Shown piece after piece: positions 33,443-42,537 of a stretch of DNA of 54,386 nucleotides. The notes under the pieces were generated by a model, which was given only the letters and a program-made list of their open reading frames with translations, ran no database searches and was not told the origin of the DNA. The position numbers were made by a program, and so were the translations under genes. The stretch is from Clostridia bacterium (GTDB taxonomy: Bacteria > Bacillota > Clostridia > Oscillospirales > Acutalibacteraceae). The stretch's first letter is position 1. The number at the start of each line of letters is the position of its first letter. The DNA is taken from positions 1 to 54,386 of the forward strand of contig JAFSYP010000082.1 in NCBI GenBank assembly GCA_017449935.1, in the 5' to 3' direction.

Positions 33443-33471
33443 AGTATAGCATACCGTTCTGAAAAATGCAA
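33443..33471 (-). promoter_or_regulatory. strong promoter of the microprotein gene
   Basis: TTGCAT (33466-33471) and TATACT (33443-33448) are 17 bases apart on the minus strand, with TGC just ahead of the -10 box (extended -10). Confidence 0.8.
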
Positions 33472-33523
33472 GAGTTTTTTTTAAAAAGTTGTTCGATTTG
33501 GAGATTTTGGATTATAATTCTGA

Positions 33524-33985
33524 TTACGCAAAAATCTGCCGTTCGACCAGCGTATATACGATACCGACGACGATACCGATCGCCACGCCGACCAGGACCT
33601 CCGGAAGCGTGTGGCCCTTGATGACCTTCAGCTTCTCCGGCTTTTCGGCGTCGTTATCCGCATAGACCTTGTCGAGCAGGACGTTCGTCTTTTCCGCGAC
33701 CTGGCCGCACAGAAGCCGCACGTTGCACGCGTCAAAGACCGTCACGATGCCGAAGACCAGCGCGAGCGCGAATGTGCTGCCGCGGAAATTCTCCATAATC
33801 GCGATGTGCGTCACCAGCGCGAACGTGGACGCGCTGTGCGTGCTGGGCATACCGCCGCTGCAGAAAAAGCTCACCGGGTTTTTGCGGATGCGGGACGCGA
33901 CATATTTCGGGACTTGGGCGCTCAGCCAGCCGAAGAGCATCGGCAGGAGCGCGCGGGGAATATCGGAAAAAACAAATTCAGACAT
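33524..33985 (-). CDS. divergent PAP2-family membrane protein (YuiD-like)
   Basis: 153 residues with about four membrane helices. The phosphatase-like motifs are FCSGGMPSTHSAS and IKGHTLPEVLVG, as in the divergent PAP2 (DUF212) family. Members may act on lipid phosphates, but activity is rarely shown. It has its own sigma-A promoter. Confidence 0.9.
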   Translation of the reverse strand: MSEFVFSDIPRALLPMLFGWLSAQVPKYVASRIRKNPVSFFCSGGMPSTHSASTFALVTHIAIMENFRGSTFALALVFGIVTVFDACNVRLLCGQVAEKTNVLLDKVYADNDAEKPEKLKVIKGHTLPEVLVGVAIGIVVGIVYTLVERQIFA

Positions 33986-34023
33986 TACATCATATCCTTT
34001 CTTTCGATCCGAATGCAGGGATT

Positions 34024-34052
34024 ATTATAGCACACCGTTTCCCGTATTGCAA
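34024..34052 (-). promoter_or_regulatory. sigma-A promoter of the PAP2-like gene
   Basis: TTGCAA (34047-34052) and TATAAT (34024-34029) are 17 bases apart on the minus strand, with TGC ahead of the -10 box. Confidence 0.75.
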
Positions 34053-34069
34053 ATAAAAATTTTTGCCGT

Positions 34070-34801
34070 TCACAATGACAGTTCCTGCAAGTCGCGCCGT
34101 TTCATGGCGCGGGGAAGATCCTGCTGCATCAGACAGGATATCCATGTGTCCGCGAGTGTTTTGTGTCCGTCTGCCGTCGGGTGGGCGCCGTCCAGCGTCT
34201 CATACCGCATACCGGTCTGCGCCAGATCCGCAAGAACGCAGGACGCTTCCCGACAGCATTCGCGGATGACTTCGTTGAACGCGTCCAGCGTGTCGCCCGC
34301 CATCCTTTCGGGCGTTTTCCATTCCGGCTCGCCGCGAAGACGCGTGCGCATCAGCGTGCCGCACAGGATCCACGCTTTCGGATAGAGCCGGCGAAGCTGC
34401 CGGAGCAAATGCGCGTACGCATCCGCAAAAACGGTCATGTCCTCCGGCCCGAATCTGTGACGGCGGCGCAGCGGGACGCCGTACCCGAAGTCGTTCATGC
34501 CGATATAAACAAGGATGACGTCCGGCGTCTCGCTGTCCCGGCCCAGATTCGTCAACCTCGCCTCGCAGCTCGCCGCCGGGAAACCCGTTCCGGCAGCGCG
34601 GCTTCCGGAATACGCGTCGATGACGAGCGGCCGCGCGTTCAGCCAGTTCATGACGCGCGCCCACCACATATCCTGCCAGAGCGTCAGTCCGTTCTGCTCG
34701 ATCTCAAACGCATGATAAAACACCGAATAGCCCTGCGGATTGCAGCCCTCATAGGTGCTGACGGAATCTCCCAAAACAGACGCTTTCTTTTGTTGCTGCA
34801 T
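34070..34801 (-). CDS. SGNH/GDSL-type hydrolase
   Basis: 243 residues from the ATG at 34801, with AAGGGAAGGA upstream. Block I is ASVLGDSVSTYEG with the nucleophile Ser. The later blocks are seen as LVYIGMNDFGYG (Asn) and the catalytic pair in LDGAHPTADGHK. No signal peptide, so probably cytosolic. Such enzymes remove acyl groups from sugars, lipids or peptides. The start is 13 bases after the surface protein stop, so both may share a transcript. Substrate unknown. Confidence 0.85.
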   Translation of the reverse strand: MQQQKKASVLGDSVSTYEGCNPQGYSVFYHAFEIEQNGLTLWQDMWWARVMNWLNARPLVIDAYSGSRAAGTGFPAASCEARLTNLGRDSETPDVILVYIGMNDFGYGVPLRRRHRFGPEDMTVFADAYAHLLRQLRRLYPKAWILCGTLMRTRLRGEPEWKTPERMAGDTLDAFNEVIRECCREASCVLADLAQTGMRYETLDGAHPTADGHKTLADTWISCLMQQDLPRAMKRRDLQELSL

Positions 34802-34814
34802 CGCGATCCTTCCC

Positions 34815-36476
34815 TTATTCCGATCTTGTAATGTCCTCTGTATCTTTCGCGATCTTGGCTTCACGTCTGCGGCGGATGAGCAGCAGCGTGACCGCGGCCG
34901 TCAGCGCAAGCGCCGCCGCGCCGCCGATGCTGCACAGGACGATCTGGATCGGACTCAGCCCGCCGGACGGCAGAGCGTCCGAAACGTACGGTTCCGGCTC
35001 ATACGCTTCGTCCTCGAATTCGTACTCGTCGTCGAGCGCCTCGTCTTCAAACGTCTCGTCTTCCCAGACGTCCGTTTCTTCCTCCGATACGTCTTCCTCG
35101 AGCAGATCTTCTTCCTCTTCCGCTTCTTCCTCCTCATAGGGCCGGCGAATGTCGTCCACATCCACCCATCCGGACACGCCGTCGTACTGTACATAATAGA
35201 ACATCGTCCATTCGGTCACGTCGTCGACGGTCCTGCGGTAATCGCCGACATACAGCGTATCGAAATAACTACCTGCCGGGACATGGCCGATCGGCTTTCC
35301 TTTTTTCAGGATGTCGTCGTAGATCGGCGCAGCCTCATCCCTTTCATTGCCTGCGCCCAATCCGCTTTCTTCGTAGTAATACGGACTGATCGTTCTGGCA
35401 GTCGACGTGCCGATCTCTTCGTGGGTATACCATCCGCTCCGGCCGCCGATCGTTTCGTAATAATATATCTCATCGTTGGAGTGGAAAACAAATTCCGGAT
35501 TTAAAGCGGTATTCTTCTCGATCGTGACCGATACGCTGTCCGATTTTTCATCCGGCGTTTCGCGCAGTTTCAGCCGGATCGTTTTAAACGAAAAATACCC
35601 TCCGTTCCCGTAGATTTCCGGTGACGCGACGCGGCTGTCATAATCTTTCTGGAACACCCAGCCGGAACGCAGTCCGGCAACAACGTAGTACCATGTGCCG
35701 AGGTCGTATTCATGAAAATACCGATACGTATACCGCTTTCCTTTTTCCAGCGTTCCGACGACACGGTCCGCCGGCGCATGGCGCTCTTTTTTCAATTCCT
35801 TGCCCCATTCGTCCGAAAACTCGTCTTCGATGTTTCCGAAAGACGTCCCGTCAAACATTTTGACGCCGTCGTCCATCACCCAGATCTCGGCTTTTTCGTC
35901 CGCGGGCGGCACTTCGGCGACGCCGTTCTCCATGTCCGTCGCATAAACGTAGATCCATCCGCTGCGGCCGAGGTACGTCACGTAGGCCCACGAACGGAAG
36001 TAGTCCGAGCTGTCGTTGCCGTAACTGTATGTCAGCTTGGCGCCGCGCGGAATGGTCATCGTTTTGGAAAACTTTTTGTTTGGACCGGCATACATCGGCA
36101 CGCCGCTCTTTGCGATCACGCGCACCGTCCGGGGCTCCGGCAGCTTCTCGTCGTTCGACGGCAGATACGCGTCGTCCTTGACGTCCAGATCCGACAGGCG
36201 GAAATAGGCCCATTCATCCTCTGTCAGCTGCACGACGCCGTACATCACGCCGTCCTGCTCATACTCATACCGCACCGTGAGCGAGGCGCCCGCCGGGACC
36301 GTTCCGCCCTTCTTCCATGCGCCGTCATTGTCCCAGTCTCTGACATAATACGTCGTTGCTTTGCTGCAAACCACGTCGTAGCTCGTGAACGCAGGGCCTC
36401 TGCCGTCCGCAAACGCCGGAACGCGTATCGCCAGCATCATACAGATAACAAAAACAGCGGCTAAGATTCTTTTCAT
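34815..36476 (-). CDS. surface protein with SH3-like repeats and a C-terminal anchor helix
   Basis: 553 residues from the ATG at 36476 (GAGGAAAA upstream). A signal peptide (about 1-22) is followed by about six short beta-rich repeats with aromatic and glycine ends, such as TTYYVRDWDNDGAWKKGGTV, SWAYVTYLGRSGWIYV and YVQYDGVSGWVDVDDI. They resemble bacterial SH3 domains, which often bind peptidoglycan. Next comes a very acidic stretch of about 60 residues (EEEEAEEEEDLLEE and onward). A single membrane helix (about 513-535) and a basic tail follow, giving an outside-facing protein held in the membrane. The function may be structural or sensory; no enzyme domain is seen. Confidence 0.82.
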   Translation of the reverse strand: MKRILAAVFVICMMLAIRVPAFADGRGPAFTSYDVVCSKATTYYVRDWDNDGAWKKGGTVPAGASLTVRYEYEQDGVMYGVVQLTEDEWAYFRLSDLDVKDDAYLPSNDEKLPEPRTVRVIAKSGVPMYAGPNKKFSKTMTIPRGAKLTYSYGNDSSDYFRSWAYVTYLGRSGWIYVYATDMENGVAEVPPADEKAEIWVMDDGVKMFDGTSFGNIEDEFSDEWGKELKKERHAPADRVVGTLEKGKRYTYRYFHEYDLGTWYYVVAGLRSGWVFQKDYDSRVASPEIYGNGGYFSFKTIRLKLRETPDEKSDSVSVTIEKNTALNPEFVFHSNDEIYYYETIGGRSGWYTHEEIGTSTARTISPYYYEESGLGAGNERDEAAPIYDDILKKGKPIGHVPAGSYFDTLYVGDYRRTVDDVTEWTMFYYVQYDGVSGWVDVDDIRRPYEEEEAEEEEDLLEEDVSEEETDVWEDETFEDEALDDEYEFEDEAYEPEPYVSDALPSGGLSPIQIVLCSIGGAAALALTAAVTLLLIRRRREAKIAKDTEDITRSE

Positions 36477-36641
36477 GTTTTTTCCTCTTTTCCAAAAGAT
36501 TCTTTCGCCCGACCTCTCCCGATCGGTACGGCAAGATCTTAGCACATCTTCGCCGATCGTCATGCCCCTTGTCATTTTTAACCGTGTTTTTGTAAAAAAC
36601 AACATTATATGGACGGCTTGTCTGTTCCAATCGCCGTTCGC

Positions 36642-38972
36642 TCAACGGCAGTTTGCGGTTTCCGTATTCCTGACAGAGCCTGCACGGATCGTGAACGCCG
36701 TTGTTGCTTCCGTTCCGTCGGCATAGACGACGACCGTATACCTGCGGTCGACGCCGCTGTTGTTTTCGGCATACACTTCAAAAACGCCGCCGTTCCGTTT
36801 GCAGGCGAATCTGTTGGTCACCGTTTCGCTTTCGCGCAGCAGAAGCTCCGCCTGTGTATCCGCGTAAAGCTCCACGCGCAGCTCCTCCGGGATGCGGTCA
36901 TTCAGGCTCATGCAGTCCGGCTGATAGGCCGCGCCGCCGCCGACCTTTATGAACATCGGCAGGCCCTCCTTTTTGAACATGGGCGCGTCGCACACGACGG
37001 TCTGTCGGCCGCCTGAGCGTTCCTTTGTCCACATGTTGACCCACGTCCCCTCCGGCAGATACACTTCCCGTTTCTCCGCGCCGGCTTCGGTCACGGGCGC
37101 GACAAGAATGTGGTCGCCCAGATAGAACTGGTCGTCTATGGCATACAGCTCCGCCTTGTCCATGTTGTTGTAGAACATGGGACGGAGAATAGGCTCGCCG
37201 GTTTCGGCGCCATGGATGGCATAGGAATAAACCGTCGGGATGAATCTGTATCTGTACCGCAGACAGTCGCGGTACAGCTCTCTCGTTTCCGGCGGGCAGT
37301 TCCACGGCCATTTCGCGCTGGAATTCTGCCCGTTATGCATTCTGGGCATCGGGCAGAATATGATGCTCTGGCAGAAGCGTCTGGCGATGTTGTCGACGTC
37401 GAACTGCATTTCGTCCGGCGGCGTTTCCACACTGCCGCGCATGAATCCGCCCAGATCATAGCCGCACAGCGTAAAGCCTGCCATGCCGGCATTGATGATA
37501 TACCAGACGTCTTCTTTAAACCTGCGGATGCCGAACTGCGTATCTCCCGCCCACGGGAGCGCATACCGCTGGCTTCCGATGCCGCCGCCTCTGGACAGCG
37601 ACATATGGCCCTCTATGCCGTTTTCCGCCATGACGTCGGAGATCACCCTGTTCCACAAGGGTCCGAAAAGGTTCCTCGACGGGACGCCCGGCAGGACCTC
37701 GCCGCTGACGCGGTCGGAATGGTCTGTCCACCACTGGGTAACGCCGTCCCTGATCCTGGGCGTCAGGAAGGTTTTGTAAAAGTCTATGCCGCGCTGTGTC
37801 GCGACGTCGGGGACCGTTTCGTTCTTGTCCTGGCGAAGCAGTCCCTGCGCGATCGCGGGCACGGCTGTGGACGGCTTGAACGCACAGGAGTTGATGTGCA
37901 GAACGGTTTTGATGTTGTCCTCCGCCAGCTTTTTTATCATGCCGACGCCGTCGCCGAAATCGGGATGCCAGTTGTAGTCGTCCGAGGGGTAGCCCCAGCC
38001 GCCGGTATACTCCCGGATAAAGTTTACGCCGCCGCGCCAGGGGCCGTCGATCACGATGGCGTCGAAGGGATAGCCCTCGTGCCGCATACGCTGCGTGTCG
38101 TCCAGGGCGCCCTGCGCACGCTCAAAGCTCAGGCTGCTGCACCAGTACCCCATGAGCCACTTCTTCGGAAACTGGTTGGTGCCCACGATCCGCGCGTAAC
38201 TCTTCGTGATCTCCGACGTGCTGCCGCAGAATACGAACAGATCGTAATCCCCGCCGGGGGCGTGGAGAAACCACTCGTTCTCATCCGTCTTCGCCATATC
38301 GAAATAGACGTGCGGCCACGGATTGTTGAAGAACAGGCCGTATCCCGCCGAACTGATGAAATAGGGGATCGGGAAGCCGCCGTAGTCTCCGACGCGTGTG
38401 CCGCCCTTTTCCGCGAAGATGTCCGCAGACTCTCCCGTTCGATCCACCTTGAAGATCCGCGCGCCGAAACCGGAATACCTCTCGCCGCCGATACGCTCGA
38501 ACTCGGTGTAGCTTCGCATACCGGAATAGTCGGCCGCCTTTTCGGAAAACCTTGCGCCGCCGTTTTTGGTTTTGAGCAGCGTTTTGCCCTCGGCTGTACG
38601 GAAAGAAAACTCGTTTGTATTCATGTCAAATACGAGCGTCAGATTCGCGTTCGAGAACCGGATCACGCCGTCCTCGAGCTTGTAATCGTACGCTGCGGCG
38701 TCCCAATCCGTGCGGATCAGGCCAAGCCGTTCGGTCACGGTTTTTTCTACGCATACGCCCGGCTGTGTGATCCGCAGCCGAAGCGCGTTCCCGAAGCAGT
38801 TTTCGAGGATGATCTCGCGCCCCGCCTTTGTTATGACGGTCACGCCTTTTTCGTGTCTGTATTCTCCCTTGAAGGCAAGTTCGGGCGATTTGTAATCGTC
38901 CGTCTCCAATATGCAGTCCATATACTCCGAATCATACAGCGCATCCGGATGGATCCTGAGCAGCTTTTGCAT
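36642..38972 (-). CDS. glycoside hydrolase family 31 alpha-glycosidase
   Basis: 776 residues. The GH31 order is seen: an N-terminal beta-sandwich with YSGFGARIF, the barrel, and C-terminal beta-domains. The probable nucleophile is Asp417 in WWTDHSD and the probable acid/base Asp477 in ALPWAGDTQ. GH31 covers alpha-glucosidases, alpha-xylosidases and sulfoquinovosidases. The nucleophile loop differs from the usual (W/I)(K/G)xDxxE pattern, so the substrate is open. No signal peptide, so cytosolic. It has its own promoter and RBS AAAGGAG. Confidence 0.88.
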   Translation of the reverse strand: MQKLLRIHPDALYDSEYMDCILETDDYKSPELAFKGEYRHEKGVTVITKAGREIILENCFGNALRLRITQPGVCVEKTVTERLGLIRTDWDAAAYDYKLEDGVIRFSNANLTLVFDMNTNEFSFRTAEGKTLLKTKNGGARFSEKAADYSGMRSYTEFERIGGERYSGFGARIFKVDRTGESADIFAEKGGTRVGDYGGFPIPYFISSAGYGLFFNNPWPHVYFDMAKTDENEWFLHAPGGDYDLFVFCGSTSEITKSYARIVGTNQFPKKWLMGYWCSSLSFERAQGALDDTQRMRHEGYPFDAIVIDGPWRGGVNFIREYTGGWGYPSDDYNWHPDFGDGVGMIKKLAEDNIKTVLHINSCAFKPSTAVPAIAQGLLRQDKNETVPDVATQRGIDFYKTFLTPRIRDGVTQWWTDHSDRVSGEVLPGVPSRNLFGPLWNRVISDVMAENGIEGHMSLSRGGGIGSQRYALPWAGDTQFGIRRFKEDVWYIINAGMAGFTLCGYDLGGFMRGSVETPPDEMQFDVDNIARRFCQSIIFCPMPRMHNGQNSSAKWPWNCPPETRELYRDCLRYRYRFIPTVYSYAIHGAETGEPILRPMFYNNMDKAELYAIDDQFYLGDHILVAPVTEAGAEKREVYLPEGTWVNMWTKERSGGRQTVVCDAPMFKKEGLPMFIKVGGGAAYQPDCMSLNDRIPEELRVELYADTQAELLLRESETVTNRFACKRNGGVFEVYAENNSGVDRRYTVVVYADGTEATTAFTIRAGSVRNTETANCR

Positions 38973-39004
38973 GGCGTTCTCCTTTCAACGGTCGTCATGC
39001 GTTC

Positions 39005-39033
39005 ATTGTACACTACATCGTACGGTGTGTCAA
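39005..39033 (-). promoter_or_regulatory. sigma-A promoter of the GH31 gene
   Basis: TTGACA (39028-39033) and TACAAT (39005-39010) are 17 bases apart on the minus strand. Confidence 0.78.
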
Positions 39034-39117
39034 TGAATCTTCCGCGCTGCCCTGCGCGCAAACGCAACGCATAAAACGGCCCCGCACAGAACGGTGAAAA
39101 AATATAGCGGAACACGG

Positions 39118-39146
39118 TAGAATTTTCTGCGCGGATGTGGTATAAT
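39118..39146 (+). promoter_or_regulatory. extended -10 promoter of the fic operon
   Basis: TATAAT (39141-39146) preceded by TGG gives an extended -10 element. The region 17 bases upstream (TAGAAT, 39118-39123) is a weak -35 box. Confidence 0.55.
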
Positions 39147-39196
39147 TCCAATATACCGTATCCGCGCGGGATCTCTTTGAGAGGAGATGAAAAAGG

Positions 39197-39817
39197 ATGC
39201 TTGAAAACAAACTGCACATAACCGACGCTGCCGAGCTGGCACGCGCAGAAGAGAAGGTCGGCAAAGCAAGAGCGATGGAGCTTTTTGAGACGGGAATGCT
39301 GGATTCTTTTGAGGTCGGCGTTTTTTCGGGGCTGCAAAAGATCCACGGCTTTTTGTTCGGCGATCTGTATGACTTTGCGGGAAAACTGCGCGCCGTCAAT
39401 ATCGCAAAAGGCAGTTTTCGTTTTGCACCGGTCATGTATCTGGAAGCGGCGCTGCAAAGCATCGACCGGATGCCGCAGTCTACTTTCGACGAGATCATCG
39501 AAAAGTATGTGGAAATGAATGTTGCGCATCCGTTCCGAGAGGGGAACGGTCGCTGTATGCGGATATGGCTTGACTGTATTCTGAAAAAAGAGTTAGGCCA
39601 AGTCGTAGATTGGAGCCGGGTAGATAAAGAAGATTATCTGCTTGCCATGGAGCGCAGTCCGATCCGCGACGTAGAGATCAAAACGCTGCTGAAAAACGCA
39701 TTGACCGATCAGACGGGCGACAGGCTCGTGTTCATGAAAGGTATAGACGCAAGCTATCGGTACGAAGGTTATAACACGTATATTCTATCCGACAGGGAAC
39801 GGGGGGTGACGGAATGA
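39197..39817 (+). CDS. fic: Fic-family AMP-transferase, self-inhibited type
   Basis: 206 residues. The catalytic loop is complete: HPFREGNGRCMR at residues 111-122. Near the C-terminus SYRYEG (186-191) fits the inhibitory (S/T)xxxE(G/N) motif, in the position expected for class III Fic proteins, where the glutamate blocks ATP. Fic enzymes transfer AMP from ATP to hydroxyl groups of target proteins such as gyrase in some bacteria. No separate antitoxin gene is next to it, consistent with internal inhibition. GAGGAG lies 10 bases before the ATG. It starts a run of genes with 4-base overlaps. The target is unknown. Confidence 0.9.
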   Translation: MLENKLHITDAAELARAEEKVGKARAMELFETGMLDSFEVGVFSGLQKIHGFLFGDLYDFAGKLRAVNIAKGSFRFAPVMYLEAALQSIDRMPQSTFDEIIEKYVEMNVAHPFREGNGRCMRIWLDCILKKELGQVVDWSRVDKEDYLLAMERSPIRDVEIKTLLKNALTDQTGDRLVFMKGIDASYRYEGYNTYILSDRERGVTE

Positions 39818-40248
39818 AAACGATCGTATTCGTCTGCACGGGCAACACCTGCCGCAGTCCGATGGCGGAGGGGATGTTCCGGGTACTGGCGGAAAAGTAC
39901 GGCGTCCGTGACGTGACCTGCACGAGCTGCGGGACGGCGGCATACACAGGGATGCCGGCGACGCCCTATGCCGTCTCGGCGGCCGCGGCTTACGGCGCGG
40001 ACATCAGCGCGCACCGGTCCCGTCCGCTGACGGAGTATCTGCTGCGCGAGGGCGATCTGTTCGTCGGCATGACGAGGACGCACGCCAACGTGCTGCGGCA
40101 GTATCTGTCGCCGGAGAAGGTGCGTGTGCTGGGCGACGGGATCCCCGATCCGTTCGGCGGCTCCCAGGAGGATTACCGCGACTGCGCCGCGGCGATTTAC
40201 GCGGCTCTGGACGCATGGCTGCAGCAGGAAGGAGAAAAACCGGCATGA
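39814..40248 (+). CDS. low molecular weight phosphatase, probably protein-arginine phosphatase
   Basis: 144 residues. The active-site loop is CTGNTCRSP (Cys8, Arg14) and the general acid is in IPDPFGG near residue 112. Thr12 sits where YwlE has the threonine that gives arginine specificity; tyrosine phosphatases usually have Ile or Leu there. The McsB arginine kinase is not in this window. It overlaps fic and GH127 by 4 bases each. Other roles for this family include glycan-regulating tyrosine phosphatases. Confidence 0.88.
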   Translation: MKTIVFVCTGNTCRSPMAEGMFRVLAEKYGVRDVTCTSCGTAAYTGMPATPYAVSAAAAYGADISAHRSRPLTEYLLREGDLFVGMTRTHANVLRQYLSPEKVRVLGDGIPDPFGGSQEDYRDCAAAIYAALDAWLQQEGEKPA

Positions 40249-42080
40249 CATATATTCCGTATTCCGATGTAGAGATCGACGGCGGCTTCTGGCAGGCGGT
40301 GCAGTCGCGCAACCGCGACGTGACGCTCGGCTGCGTGCGCGCGCAGTTTGAAAAGACCGGACGCTTCGCCGCGCTTCACTGCGACTGGCGCGAAGGACAG
40401 CCGGACCGTCCGCATATCTTCTGGGACTCCGACGTCGCGAAGTGGACGGAGTCCGCGGCGTATGTGCTGAAAAAGCATCCGGACGAAACGCTCATGCGGC
40501 AGGTCGAGGATGTGATCGACTGCATCGAAGCGCACCAATGCGCGGACGGCTATTTCAACAGCTACTTTCAGTCCGTGGAGCCGGCCGCCCGGTTTACCCG
40601 TCGGGGAGATCATGAGCTGTACTGCGCCGGGCACTGGATCGAAGCTGCCGCGGCGTATTACGAGGCGACGGGACGGCGGCGTTTTCTCGATCTGATCTGC
40701 CGCTACGCGGACCTCATTGACCGCGTGTTCCGCAAAGAGGAGAGCGCGTCGTTTTCCACGCCGGGGCACGAGGAGATCGAGCTGGCGCTGGTGAAGCTGT
40801 ACGTCTGCACGAGCGAAAAAAGGTATCTCGATCTGTGTCTGCATTTTCTGAACCGGCGCGGCGCCGAAGGGACGAAGGACGGCGACGTCGGCGATCCGCG
40901 GGCAGCATATTGGCAGGGACATCTGCCCGTGCGGCAGCAGAAGACGGCGGAAGGCCACGCGGTGCGCGCGTGCTATCTTTACTGCGCGATGGCGGACGCG
41001 GCGCGTCTTACGGGCGACGAAGCGCTTCGCGGCGCGTGCGAAGCGCTGTTTGATAATATTTGCGAAAAACGGATGTACGTCACCGGCGGCGTCGGTTCCT
41101 CGTATGACGGGGAGCGCTTCACGGGCGACTACGATCTGCCGAACGCCGAGGCGTATGCCGAAACGTGCGCGGCGATCTCGCTCACGCTGTTTGCGTCGCG
41201 CATGAGCCTGCTGTCGGCGGACGGCAAATATGCGGACGCGGTCGAACGCGCGCTGTACAACGGCATTTTGTCCGGCGTTTCGCTCGACGGGACGTCATTC
41301 TTCTACACGAACCCGCTGGCGATCGACCTCGATACGCGCCGCGCCAACGATTGCCGCGAGCAAGTCTACCGGCCGCTGACGCATCGCGTGGAAGTGTTCA
41401 GCTGTTCCTGCTGCCCGCCGAACGTCACGCGCTTTTTGGCGAGTCTCGGCGGCATGCTGTACAGCCGGACGGACGACACGGTTTATGTCCATCAGTATAT
41501 GCATTCCGAAGCGGCGCTGGACGGCGCGTCTTTGCGCGTGCGGACGGCGTACCCCGAGGACGGCATGATCCGCATTGCTGCGTCGGGCCTTGCCGGCCGG
41601 CGGCTGGCGCTGCGCATCCCCGGTTGGTGCCGCTCGTTCGAGCTGGACGGCGCCGAAGCCGTCACGGAAAAGAGGTACGCCTGCTTTACCGTGCCGACGG
41701 ACGATTTCGCCTGCACGCTGCGCCTTGCGATGGAGCCGGTGTTTTACGAAGCGTCGCCGCGCGTGACGGCGGACGCGGGCAAGGTCGCGCTGGCAAAGGG
41801 CCCGGTGGTCTACTGTCTGGAGGGGCTCGACAACGAGGGCGATCTGCACGGCGTCTGCGCCGATATTTTTGAAACGCCCGAAGCGGGTACGGACGAAGCG
41901 CTCGGCGTGCCGACGCTGACGGTCAGGGGCTGGCGCAAGAAGGCGTGCGCGTGCTGCGGCGGACCGCTTTACCGTCCCGTCAGCGGCGATTACCGCCCTG
42001 TGAAGCTGCGCTTCATCCCGTATTACGCCTTTGCAAACCGGGACGAGACGGACATGGCCGTCTGGGTCCCGAAGCTGTAA
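40245..42080 (+). CDS. glycoside hydrolase family 127 beta-L-arabinofuranosidase
   Basis: 611 residues from the ATG at 40245 (AAGGAG upstream). The N-terminus (VEIDGGFWQAVQSRNRDVTL) and the cluster CSCCPPNVTRF (Cys387, 389 and 390) define the family. Characterised members use a cysteine nucleophile held by zinc bound to neighbouring Cys and Glu residues, and release L-arabinose from beta-linked arabinofuranosides of plant glycoproteins. No signal peptide, so it should act on imported oligosaccharides. It is unusual to find it between a phosphatase and rimI/tsaD, coupled by overlap or a 4-base gap. Confidence 0.9.
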   Translation: MTYIPYSDVEIDGGFWQAVQSRNRDVTLGCVRAQFEKTGRFAALHCDWREGQPDRPHIFWDSDVAKWTESAAYVLKKHPDETLMRQVEDVIDCIEAHQCADGYFNSYFQSVEPAARFTRRGDHELYCAGHWIEAAAAYYEATGRRRFLDLICRYADLIDRVFRKEESASFSTPGHEEIELALVKLYVCTSEKRYLDLCLHFLNRRGAEGTKDGDVGDPRAAYWQGHLPVRQQKTAEGHAVRACYLYCAMADAARLTGDEALRGACEALFDNICEKRMYVTGGVGSSYDGERFTGDYDLPNAEAYAETCAAISLTLFASRMSLLSADGKYADAVERALYNGILSGVSLDGTSFFYTNPLAIDLDTRRANDCREQVYRPLTHRVEVFSCSCCPPNVTRFLASLGGMLYSRTDDTVYVHQYMHSEAALDGASLRVRTAYPEDGMIRIAASGLAGRRLALRIPGWCRSFELDGAEAVTEKRYACFTVPTDDFACTLRLAMEPVFYEASPRVTADAGKVALAKGPVVYCLEGLDNEGDLHGVCADIFETPEAGTDEALGVPTLTVRGWRKKACACCGGPLYRPVSGDYRPVKLRFIPYYAFANRDETDMAVWVPKL

Positions 42081-42084
42081 GACG

Positions 42085-42525
42085 ATGGAACGGACGATCG
42101 TGCCGATGGACGGCGCACACGTTCCCGCTGTCGCTGCGCTGGAGGACGTCTGCTTTTCAACGCCGTGGTCGGCGCAGGGGCTGGCGGAGGAGCTGGAAAA
42201 CCCGCAGGCGCATTTTCTGACCGCGCTGGTCGGGGAAACGGTCGCCGGCTATATCGGCGTGCAGGAGATCAGCGGCGACGCCTATGTGACGAACGTCGCG
42301 GTGCTTCCGGAATACCGCCGTCAGGGGATCGGCCGCGCGCTGCTTTGCGCGGCGATCGACGGCGCGCGCCGTCGCGGCTGCGCATTCCTGACGCTGGAGG
42401 TGCGGCCGAGCAACGCGGACGCGATCCGGCTGTATGAATCGCTCGGCTTTTCTCTCATGGGCAGGCGAAAGGGCTTTTACCGCGATCCAGCGGAGGACGC
42501 GCTGATCTATACATTATTTTATTAA
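42085..42525 (+). CDS. rimI: ribosomal protein S18 alanine N-acetyltransferase
   Basis: 146 residues from the ATG at 42085, 4 bases after the GH127 stop. The GNAT core has YVTNVAVLPEYRRQGIGRAL (acetyl-CoA loop) and EVRPSNADAIRLYESLGF. The substrate-side FSTPWSAQGLAEELENP matches RimI. It sits ahead of tsaD, the usual arrangement in Firmicutes. tsaB and tsaE, which often come before it, are absent here. Confidence 0.9.
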   Translation: MERTIVPMDGAHVPAVAALEDVCFSTPWSAQGLAEELENPQAHFLTALVGETVAGYIGVQEISGDAYVTNVAVLPEYRRQGIGRALLCAAIDGARRRGCAFLTLEVRPSNADAIRLYESLGFSLMGRRKGFYRDPAEDALIYTLFY

Positions 42526-42537
42526 GGAAGAACACGC

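Noticed and set aside
39197-42080. Fic and the phosphatase as a toxin-antitoxin pair
   Set aside because: The downstream protein is a clear low molecular weight phosphatase, not a FicA-type antitoxin, and the Fic protein carries its own inhibitory motif.
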